Positions 1 to 7,017 of a stretch of DNA of 7,017 nucleotides are shown piece by piece. A program made the translations under genes and the position numbers. Numbering within the stretch: position 1 is the stretch's first letter; each line of letters begins with the position of its first letter. The DNA comes from JAADHY01 sp964428935 (lineage in GTDB: Bacteria > Planctomycetota > Planctomycetia > Planctomycetales > Planctomycetaceae), in NCBI GenBank assembly GCA_964428935.1, contig CAYSAG010000279.1, positions 1 through 7,017 of the forward strand, written 5' to 3'. A model generated the notes under the pieces. It saw nothing but the letters and a program-made list of their open reading frames with translations. It did not search any database and had not been told where the DNA came from.

Positions 1-86
1 CGAAAGACCACGTGCTGACCATTCAAACTGGCGACCAGGCGCTTTGGGCCAACTTGCTGCTCACCATGGGCGTCCGAAGCGGCTGA
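1..86 (+). CDS. 3' end of an unidentified protein-coding gene (partial)
   Basis: An open frame runs in from the left edge (first complete codon at 3) and stops at TGA 84-86. It encodes 27 residues ending in ...LLLTMGVRSG. Its Asp, Asn and His codons all end in C, as in the neighbouring genes, which favours this frame. Frame 2 is also open as far as 101, with a less natural composition. The tail is too short to assign a family and I do not recognise it. The stop lies 247 bases before the aldo/keto reductase start, so co-transcription is uncertain. Confidence 0.45.
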   Translation, partial: KDHVLTIQTGDQALWANLLLTMGVRSG

Positions 87-285
87 AAAATTCAGTGTGA
101 CTTGGCCAAACGGTGGGGCGAGCGGCCAGCCGGCGGCTGACGCTACCCTCGGGACGCGAGGCGACGGTCCCGCCCTCGCCGCGACGGAACAAGCGTGGTC
201 GCGGTGACCACTGCGGCCGTCCGGCTGGCTGAGGACGTTTCGTTGGAGCGGCGCCGGTTGAGCGTGCTCGATTCCGCGACCGCTT

Positions 286-301
286 CCGGCCGTCGGGCCG
301 G
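286..301. repeat. GC-only inverted repeat upstream of the aldo/keto reductase
   Basis: CCGGCC (286-291) and GGCCGG (296-301) form a perfect six-pair stem around a GTCG loop, ending 32 bases before the ATG at 334. A second short inverted repeat, GTGGTC/GACCAC, lies at 195-211. Neither is followed by a T-run, so neither looks like an intrinsic terminator. A leader hairpin or operator is possible. The rest of 87-333 shows no gene and no clear promoter. Confidence 0.3.
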
Positions 302-333
302 TGGTCGAGACTGAGACAGTGGGGAGAGGAATC

Positions 334-1278
334 ATGGAGTACCGCACACTGGGCAAGACGGGGCTGAAAGTTTCGGTGGTCAGTTTTGGAGCGTCGTCGT
401 TGGGGCAGGAGTTTCGGCAGGTCGACATCAACGAGGCCATGGACGCGGTCCACGCGGCGTTGGACTGCGGCATGAACCTGATCGACACGTCTCCGTACTA
501 CGGCCGAGGCATGTCCGAGGTTCTGCTGGGAGTGGCCTTGCGCGGCGTGCCACGGGACCGGTACCTGCTCGGGACCAAGCTCGGACGCTACGACGTGAAC
601 CACTTCGACTTCTCGGCCAAACGCGTGGTCGAAAGCGTCGACGTGAGCCTGCACCGGCTGGGGGTCGACTACTTGGACTACGTTCTGTGTCACGACATCG
701 AGTTCGTCGACATGTCGCAGATCGTCGACGAGACCTTGCCGGCGCTGCGGAAACTGCAGGAGCAAGGAAAGGTGCGGTTCGTCGGCATCAGCGGTTACCC
801 CATGAAAATCTTCCGGTACGTTTTGGACCGCACCGACCTGGACGTCATTCTGTCGTACAACCACTACACGTTGCAGAACACCATGTTGGCCGACTTGGTA
901 CCGTACTTGAAAGAGAAGGGCGTGGGCATCATGAACGCCGCTCCCTTCTCGGCCCGGCTTCTGACCAACGCCCCTCTGCCCCCTTGGCACAAAGCGCCGG
1001 AACACGTTCGCGCCATTTGCCGTCGAGCGGCCGAACACTGCAAGGCCAAGGGCGTCGACATCGCCAAGCTCGCGTTGCAATTCTCCATCGCCCATCCTGA
1101 CATGGCCACCTGCATTACAGGCTCGGCCAACCCACAGCGGGTCCGCCAATGGGCCGAATGGGCGGAAGAGCCGTTGGACCAAGAATTGCTCAAGGAAGTG
1201 CTCGACATTCTGAAGCCCATTCACAACTGGTTCTACATCGAAGGTCGTCCGGAAAACAACGACCAGCCGGTCCAGTGA
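334..1278 (+). CDS. Aldo/keto reductase, L-galactose dehydrogenase-like
   Basis: A 314-residue cytosolic NAD(P)-dependent oxidoreductase with a (beta/alpha)8 barrel, expected to oxidise or reduce a sugar or other carbonyl substrate. The catalytic tetrad is visible: Asp51 and Tyr56 in LIDTSPYYG, Lys82 in LGTKLG and His120 in YVLCHD. The opening YRTLGKTGLKVS is the standard N-terminal strand. The segments HFDFSAKRV (90-98), CHDIEF (119-124), YVLDRTDLDVILSY (162-175) and the PYLKEKGVG stretch (190-198) closely resemble plant L-galactose dehydrogenase as I remember it, more than generic reductases. Length is normal for the family. The ATG at 334 is chosen because GGGAG (322-326) lies 7 bases upstream and the family motif starts right away; an in-frame GTG at 301 lacks such a site. 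L-fucose or D-arabinose dehydrogenase is an equally reasonable substrate assignment. The neighbours do not settle the pathway. Confidence 0.93.
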   Translation: MEYRTLGKTGLKVSVVSFGASSLGQEFRQVDINEAMDAVHAALDCGMNLIDTSPYYGRGMSEVLLGVALRGVPRDRYLLGTKLGRYDVNHFDFSAKRVVESVDVSLHRLGVDYLDYVLCHDIEFVDMSQIVDETLPALRKLQEQGKVRFVGISGYPMKIFRYVLDRTDLDVILSYNHYTLQNTMLADLVPYLKEKGVGIMNAAPFSARLLTNAPLPPWHKAPEHVRAICRRAAEHCKAKGVDIAKLALQFSIAHPDMATCITGSANPQRVRQWAEWAEEPLDQELLKEVLDILKPIHNWFYIEGRPENNDQPVQ

Positions 1279-1331
1279 CGCGAAACCGAAAGACCCCAGA
1301 GCGGGTCGAGCAACTGTGACGGCGCGGCGCC

Positions 1332-1348
1332 GGTCGACCACGTCGACC
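1332..1348. repeat. Perfect 7-bp inverted repeat between reductase and rhomboid genes
   Basis: GGTCGAC (1332-1338), loop CAC, GTCGACC (1342-1348). A weaker stem, GACCC/GGGTC, lies at 1292-1307. Neither has a following T-run, so a Rho-independent terminator is not supported. The hairpin may be an operator half-site pair or an mRNA structure. The whole gap 1279-1452 holds no gene that I can support. Confidence 0.35.
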
Positions 1349-1452
1349 TGCGGACGAGCGGGGCGTGGTGTGCGAGGGCCTCCGTGGACCGTTCGACGCC
1401 CACAATGCCGCCGGTGCCCCAAACAGCAGTGATGTGACGCGAAAGCAGACTC

Positions 1453-2346
1453 ATGCGACGAATCGGTACGCTCGACGACGAGCGGTTGGCAAAACGTTTC
1501 TCGGACTACCTCGAGTCGCTCGGAATCGAGTCGATGGTCGACCGGTCGGACGAGGGGTGGCACGTCTGGGTCTACGACGAAGACAAGGTCACGCAGGCAC
1601 GACAAGAATTTGCCGAGTTCGAGCGAGACCCAACGGCCGCCAGGTTCGTTCGGCGCGAGCGGGAAGGGGAACGACGACGGGCCGAACGGGAACGCGAAAG
1701 GGCTCTCCGGAAAACGGTCGAGTCCAACCGTTGGTGGGACCGTCCGTTCTACCGACGCTGTCCGGTCACCTTCGGCTTGCTCGCAATCAGCGTCCTTGTC
1801 GCCATTCTGACCAACTTGGGGACCCAATCCACGCCCGTTCTCGACAAGCTGCTCATTCAAGACGTTCGGTTCGACGGCCGAGTCGCCCAGTGGCAACCCG
1901 GGCTGACCGCGGTTCGGCAAGGCCAGGTCTGGCGACTGGTGACTCCCATTTTCATCCACTTCGGTTGGATTCACTTGCTGTTCAACATGTGGATGACGTA
2001 CGTCTTTGGGTCGGCCGTCGAGTACCGTCTGCGCAGCTGGAAAACGTTGCTGCTGGTTCTGCTGGTCGCCGTGCCGTCTAACGTGGCACAGTACTACTAC
2101 GACGGCCCGATGTTTGGAGGCATGTCGGGAGTCCTTTACGGGCTGTTTGGTTACATTTGGATGAGAAGCTGGCTGGAGCCGGAGTCGGGCTTCGTCATGC
2201 CTCGAGACATGGTCTTCTGGCTGCTGGGCTGGTTCGTTCTGTGCCTGGTGGGCATCATTCCGAACGCGGCCAACGTGGTCCACGGCGTCGGCTTGGGAGT
2301 CGGCGTTTTGGTAGGGGCGGTCGAGTCGACGACGAAGCGGCGGTAG
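1453..2346 (+). CDS. GlpG-type rhomboid intramembrane serine protease
   Basis: A 297-residue inner-membrane protease that would cut transmembrane helices of client proteins. Residues 1-56 form a small soluble N-terminal domain like that of GlpG-type rhomboids. A very Arg/Glu-rich linker follows (about 65-88), then a rhomboid core from about 103 to 290 with several hydrophobic helices. The catalytic dyad is present: Ser225 in GMSG (223-226) and His277 in an HxxGxxxG helix. The 52-residue spacing is nearly that of E. coli GlpG. The L1-loop Trp160-Arg161 is present, as are the oxyanion residues His174 and Asn178 in HFGWIHLLFN. All key residues are present, so it should be active. The start ATG has no strong Shine-Dalgarno sequence; it is supported by the N-terminal domain beginning there. 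The gene lies 174 bases after the reductase and 110 before the M16 peptidase, and its substrate is unknown. Confidence 0.94.
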   Translation: MRRIGTLDDERLAKRFSDYLESLGIESMVDRSDEGWHVWVYDEDKVTQARQEFAEFERDPTAARFVRREREGERRRAERERERALRKTVESNRWWDRPFYRRCPVTFGLLAISVLVAILTNLGTQSTPVLDKLLIQDVRFDGRVAQWQPGLTAVRQGQVWRLVTPIFIHFGWIHLLFNMWMTYVFGSAVEYRLRSWKTLLLVLLVAVPSNVAQYYYDGPMFGGMSGVLYGLFGYIWMRSWLEPESGFVMPRDMVFWLLGWFVLCLVGIIPNAANVVHGVGLGVGVLVGAVESTTKRR

Positions 2347-2362
2347 AAGGCTCGGCATCCGC

Positions 2363-2414
2363 GTTCGAGTCCAGCTGGCGGAGCGTTTGAACGCGGCACA
2401 GCTGTGGCTCGAAC
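2363..2414. promoter_or_regulatory. Nested inverted repeats between rhomboid and M16 genes
   Basis: GTTCGAG (2363-2369) pairs with CTCGAAC (2408-2414). Inside it CAGCTG (2372-2377) pairs with CAGCTG (2399-2404), and GCGTT (2383-2387) can pair with AACGC (2390-2394). An alternative fold pairs CCGCGTTC (2359-2366) with GAACGCGG (2389-2396) and excludes the outer stem. A 10-bp palindrome, CACAGCTGTG, sits at 2397-2406. No T-run follows. The element ends 42 bases before the M16 start codon, so it could be an mRNA leader structure, a processing site or a repressor operator. Confidence 0.4.
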
Positions 2415-2456
2415 CAACGCAGCAGTAGAGTTCTCAGACAACAGGGAGCGGTCTCA

Positions 2457-5234
<2,778 letters not shown>

Positions 5235-5285
5235 GAGAAAAGCTGCTGCTGGTCGAAGCGGCGTCGCAGGGACGAGGGAACTTGG

Positions 5286-5321
5286 GCCGGACGAGCCTGG
5301 CAGGTTCGTCCGGCTTTTTCT
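5286..5321 (+). terminator. Rho-independent terminator of the M16 peptidase gene
   Basis: GCCGGACGA (5286-5294) pairs perfectly with TCGTCCGGC (5306-5314). The stem continues through a G-T wobble (5295/5305) and CCT/AGG (5296-5298/5302-5304), giving 13 pairs closed by a GGC loop. A TTTTT run follows directly (5315-5319). It lies 52 bases after the M16 stop and separates this gene from the pilus locus. Confidence 0.9.
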
Positions 5322-5503
5322 GTGCCCGTGCGGCTTCACGTTTTCCCGTCGGCGGGTCCGCGAATTGGAAAAAAATTCGCACTGCCGGACTGTTGTTTTT
5401 CGGCAACTTGTCGCAAGCGGCGGCTCTTCAATCACTTCGAGACGGCAGCGTGTTGAGCGCGAGCAACACCTCTGGCCGGCAAGCTTTCGCTGGTTGTCCC
5501 AAT

Positions 5504-5531
5504 TTGACAGACCAACGGCGTGACCTAGGTT
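5504..5531 (+). promoter_or_regulatory. Candidate sigma-70-type promoter for the pilin gene
   Basis: A perfect TTGACA (5504-5509) is followed after 16 bases by TAGGTT (5526-5531), which keeps the first, second and last bases of a TATAAT box. Transcription would start near 5538 and leave a leader of about 300 bases before the Flp ATG. It lies downstream of the M16 terminator, where a new promoter is needed. The -10 match is weak, so this remains a candidate. Confidence 0.35.
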
Positions 5532-5535
5532 TTAG

Positions 5536-5773
5536 TGGCCGACCGCAGCCCGAACCCCGGGCGGCCAGGCACAAGAAGAGGCTCGAGCCACGTCACGCTG
5601 GAACGGACTCCGTCACCCGCCGCTCTGGCACGAAGTCGGAGCAGCCGGGTGGAGGACCCGACGGAAGGTTTGATTGCGTGCCCGACCGTTCGGCCGAGGT
5701 CGGCGGGTCGGCAGTGTCTGTTGGGTGCCGAGTTCCGGAGCGGAATAGTGCGTTGCTATTCGCGCGGGAACTC
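5536..5773 (+). ncRNA. Possible structured 5' leader of the Flp pilin mRNA
   Basis: Successive inverted repeats occupy this stretch. TGGCC/GGCCA encloses GCCCG/CGGGC at 5536-5567. A 10-base palindrome, GGCTCGAGCC, lies at 5580-5589. CGGGT/ACCCG at 5646-5660 shows GGAGG in its loop. CCGACC/GGTCGG lies at 5682-5703. A two-part hairpin at 5730-5773 has outer stem GAGTTCC/GGAACTC (seven pairs) and inner stem GAATAG/CTATTC (six pairs). The last one ends 65 bases before the pilin ATG. Whether this is one folded regulatory RNA or chance pairing in GC-rich DNA cannot be decided from a single sequence. It matches no riboswitch class that I know. Confidence 0.3.
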
Positions 5774-5838
5774 TGAAGGTTGCTTCGGTTGTTTGCGGTT
5801 CGACCGGGCAAAGTGAAGCTAGAAAGAGAGGGACAGCC

Positions 5839-6018
5839 ATGAGGAAGTTTGCCGAGAGTGTGAAGCGCTTTCTGGTTTCGGAAGATGGCCCGACGGCAGT
5901 CGAGTACGCCGTCATGTTGGCGCTGATCATCGTCGTCTGCCTGACGGCCATTCAGGCGATCGGCACCAACGCCAACGCGCAGTTCCAGGCCGTCGAGGAC
6001 GCTCTGAGTAGCAGCTAA
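5839..6018 (+). CDS. flp: Flp/Fap-type IVb prepilin
   Basis: A 59-residue major subunit precursor of Tad (type IVb) pili, which serve in tight adherence and surface attachment. It has a short basic leader (residues 1-17, MRKFAESVKRFLVSEDG), predicted cleavage after Gly17, then the Flp signature with Glu22-Tyr23 at mature positions +5 and +6. A hydrophobic helix follows (about 24-41) and a short Ala/Gln-rich tail. The mature pilin would have 42 residues, which is typical for Flp. The first mature residue is Pro18, and a Cys (34) lies in the helix. GAGG at 5828-5831, seven bases before the ATG within AGAGAGGGA, supports the start. A stem-loop follows 46 bases after the stop, and the A24 prepilin peptidase expected to process it is encoded 701 bases downstream on the same strand. 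Confidence 0.95.
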   Translation: MRKFAESVKRFLVSEDGPTAVEYAVMLALIIVVCLTAIQAIGTNANAQFQAVEDALSSS

Positions 6019-6063
6019 ACGGCCTGAGCCGACGCTGCGCAGTGCGCCAAGAACCGCGTACTG

Positions 6064-6111
6064 GAGCCGACCACCCAGTCTGGTCGCAGACTGGGTGGTC
6101 CGGCTCGCTTT
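6064..6111 (+). terminator. Strong stem-loop after the pilin gene, weak T-tract
   Basis: GAGCCG (6064-6069) and ACCACCCAGTCTG (6070-6082) pair with CAGACTGGGTGGT (6087-6099) and CGGCTC (6101-6106). The result is a 19-pair stem with one bulged C (6100) and a GTCG loop. Only GCTTT follows, so termination is probably incomplete. It may let the pilin be made in excess over downstream genes, or protect the 3' end of the pilin mRNA. Confidence 0.65.
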
Positions 6112-6237
6112 CGCCACACGGACGTGGTCCCAAGACCTTCTGCTCGCGAGGAAGTTCGGCCACCGTCGTCGTCTAGGAGACAAGAGCCGGCAGCACGCAG
6201 CAGAAACTTTGGACTAGCTGTTCGCGAGGGTCGGACG

Positions 6238-6247
6238 AAGGAGGTGA
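6238..6247 (+). promoter_or_regulatory. Perfect Shine-Dalgarno sequence
   Basis: AAGGAGGTGA matches the 16S rRNA anti-Shine-Dalgarno over ten bases, with GGAGG (6240-6244) seven bases before the ATG at 6252. It is the strongest ribosome site in the window and is the main reason for calling the short gene that follows. Confidence 0.85.
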
Positions 6248-6251
6248 GTGA

Positions 6252-6371
6252 ATGTTTCCTTTCTGGATCGACAGCACAGAGTTCATGGCCTTGCTGCAGT
6301 CGTTCGCCATTGCCATGGCAGCGGCTGGTTGGCTGATGGTCATGTTGACTGGCGGTCGTTGCGGCGTGTGA
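6252..6371 (+). CDS. 39-residue predicted single-pass membrane protein, unknown function
   Basis: A small reading frame from ATG 6252 to TGA 6369-6371, preceded by a perfect ribosome site. The product starts MFPFWIDSTEF, continues with a hydrophobic segment rich in Ala, Met and Leu (about residues 11-33), and ends TGGRCGV. Acidic residues (Asp7, Glu10) before the helix and Arg36 after it suggest an outside N-terminus and a cytosolic C-terminus. It has no Gly-xxxx-Glu-Tyr site, so it is not a second Flp pilin. It lies between the pilin and prepilin peptidase genes on the same strand, suggesting a role in the Tad pilus system such as a small assembly or regulatory subunit. I do not recognise a family. 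The main alternative is a translated leader peptide with no stable product. Confidence 0.6.
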   Translation: MFPFWIDSTEFMALLQSFAIAMAAAGWLMVMLTGGRCGV

Positions 6372-6719
6372 GCGGCAACGACGCGAGCGCGCGTTGAGGC
6401 AGCACACCGCTGGAGCGGACGACTCGGTGAGAGAACCGGCTCGCGTCGCGCTCCGCCCGGCCATTTGTGGACCGGCACGACGTTGCCCGAGTCGGTTGAG
6501 GGGCGAAGTGGTGCAAACTTCCAGCCGGCGGTGGCTGCGGGAGGCCACGGTCGGAGTCGAGGTGAGTCGGCGGTCGACGGCTGGCTTGGCCGTGAGCCGC
6601 TCCAGAAGGGAACGACGTTTCGAGCCGGAGACAACAGGCGTCTGGAAACAGCGCGAAGCACCGGGGGCTCGGCCGAGGGAAGCTCTCTCAGAGCCGAGCG
6701 AGAAATCAGGACAACGAGC
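6372..6719 (+). other. Non-coding stretch before the prepilin peptidase, with a hairpin near its end
   Basis: About 350 bases without a supported gene. An open frame across it is Arg/Ser-rich, lacks a ribosome site and overlaps the peptidase start, so it was discarded. GCTCGGC (6667-6673) pairs with GCCGAGC (6693-6699), nine bases before the AGGA ribosome site at 6708-6711. Shorter stems are possible at 6531-6548 (GTGGC/GCCAC) and 6577-6593 (ACGGC/GCCGT). No convincing promoter was seen. The region may be a leader that controls peptidase translation. Confidence 0.4.
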
Positions 6720-7017
6720 ATGGACTGGCAGACGATCCTTCTGCACAACTGGCATGTGAAGTTGGTTTGCGTTGTGCTGATTGTCGCCGCGTACATCGAC
6801 GGCAAACAACTTCGCGTGCCCAACTGGATCACCTTTCCCATGATTCTGACCGGGTTGATCTTCAACGCTTGGACTGGCGGACTCGGGGGGCTCGACAGCG
6901 GGCTGGTCGGCAGTCTGATCGGCCTGCTGGTTGGACTGGCATGTCTGCTGCCGCTTTACGCGGTCGGTGGAATGGGGGCTGGCGATGTCAAACTGATGGC
7001 GGGCGTGGGAGCTTGGC
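6720..7017 (+). CDS. Prepilin peptidase, A24 family (TadV/CpaA type), partial
   Basis: The first 99 residues of an inner-membrane aspartic peptidase that cleaves Flp-type prepilins; the gene runs off the right edge. The first hydrophobic helix (about 15-25) leads into the first catalytic Asp27 in DGKQLRVPNW, a typical D-x6-PN context. Further membrane segments follow (about 37-50 and 62-82), then the second catalytic Asp89 in the GxGD motif (GAGD, 86-89) followed by VKLMAG. Members with no N-terminal methylase domain, like this one, are the TadV/CpaA form of about 150-180 residues. AGGA (6708-6711), eight bases before the ATG, supports the start. The adjacent Flp gene supplies its expected substrate, with the cut after Gly17 of the pilin. 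Confidence 0.93.
   Translation, partial: MDWQTILLHNWHVKLVCVVLIVAAYIDGKQLRVPNWITFPMILTGLIFNAWTGGLGGLDSGLVGSLIGLLVGLACLLPLYAVGGMGAGDVKLMAGVGAW

Larger units (their letters stand above)
5235..5838. other. Intergenic region between the M16 peptidase and the Flp pilin
   Basis: About 600 bases without a convincing gene. The open frames inside are Arg/Ser/Cys-rich and have no ribosome site. The first part holds the M16 terminator (5286-5321). The stretch 5322-5503 has a GCGAATT/AATTCGC hairpin around an A-run (5360-5380) and nothing else that I recognise. A possible promoter lies at 5504-5531, and the remainder appears to be the structured leader of the pilin transcript. No tRNA, rRNA or known riboswitch pattern was recognised. 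Confidence 0.6.

Noticed and set aside
61..2358. 765-codon antisense open frame spanning the reductase, the gap and the rhomboid gene
   Set aside because: It lies opposite two clear family members in the codon-aligned frame. Its product is rich in His, Val, Arg and Gln with no domain, as expected when sense genes avoid TTA, CTA and TCA.
2363..2380. tRNA T-arm-like string TTCGAGTCC
   Set aside because: No matching T-stem, anticodon arm or acceptor stem around it; the bases are better explained by the inverted repeats.
5626..5642. Sigma-54-like TGGCACG before the pilin gene
   Set aside because: The -12 GC is missing at the required distance from GG (GA is there instead), so the pair does not form a sigma-54 promoter.
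5535..5816. Open frames in the pilin leader, including a Cys-rich ending
   Set aside because: No Shine-Dalgarno at a usable start, composition typical of GC-rich non-coding DNA, and overlap with the inverted repeats.
5536..5838. c-di-GMP (GEMM) riboswitch in the pilin leader
   Set aside because: The conserved sequence blocks of that class, as I know them, are not present; only generic hairpins are.
6394..6759. 121-codon open frame between the microprotein and the peptidase
   Set aside because: Arg/Ser-rich without a domain, no ribosome site, and it overlaps the well-supported peptidase start in another frame.

Overview
The window looks like a chromosomal piece of a GC-rich (about 60% by eye) planctomycete, possibly Pirellulales. 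This placement is inferred from the look of the proteins, not from a marker gene. The pilin has the 'EDGPTAVEYA' type of Flp core that I associate with Planctomycetota. A plant-like L-galactose dehydrogenase, a GlpG-type rhomboid and a fused two-domain M16 peptidase sit beside it. All genes supported here read left to right.

Left part (1-5321): the 3' tail of an unidentified gene, then an aldo/keto reductase of the L-galactose dehydrogenase type (334-1278), a rhomboid intramembrane serine protease with an N-terminal cytosolic domain (1453-2346), and a secreted 925-residue M16 zinc peptidase (2457-5234). Gaps of 110-250 bases separate these genes and hold GC-rich inverted repeats but no recognisable genes. 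The M16 gene ends at a textbook intrinsic terminator (5286-5321). The two proteases are neighbours at different places in the envelope (inner membrane and exported). No direct functional link is visible.

Right part (5322-7017): the start of a Flp/Tad (type IVb) pilus locus. A non-coding stretch of about 500 bases carries a plausible promoter and a chain of inverted repeats, which looks like a long structured leader. The Flp prepilin follows (5839-6018), then a 19-bp stem-loop, then a 39-residue predicted single-pass membrane protein (6252-6371) with a perfect Shine-Dalgarno sequence. After a second non-coding stretch of about 350 bases comes the A24 prepilin peptidase (6720 to the window edge), which would cleave the Flp leader after Gly17. 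Further tad genes probably lie downstream.

The least explained elements are the 39-residue membrane protein and the structured pilin leader. Codon use is strongly biased: Leu TTA/CTA and Ser TCA are almost absent from the three large genes, so very long antisense open frames appear that I judge to be artefacts.
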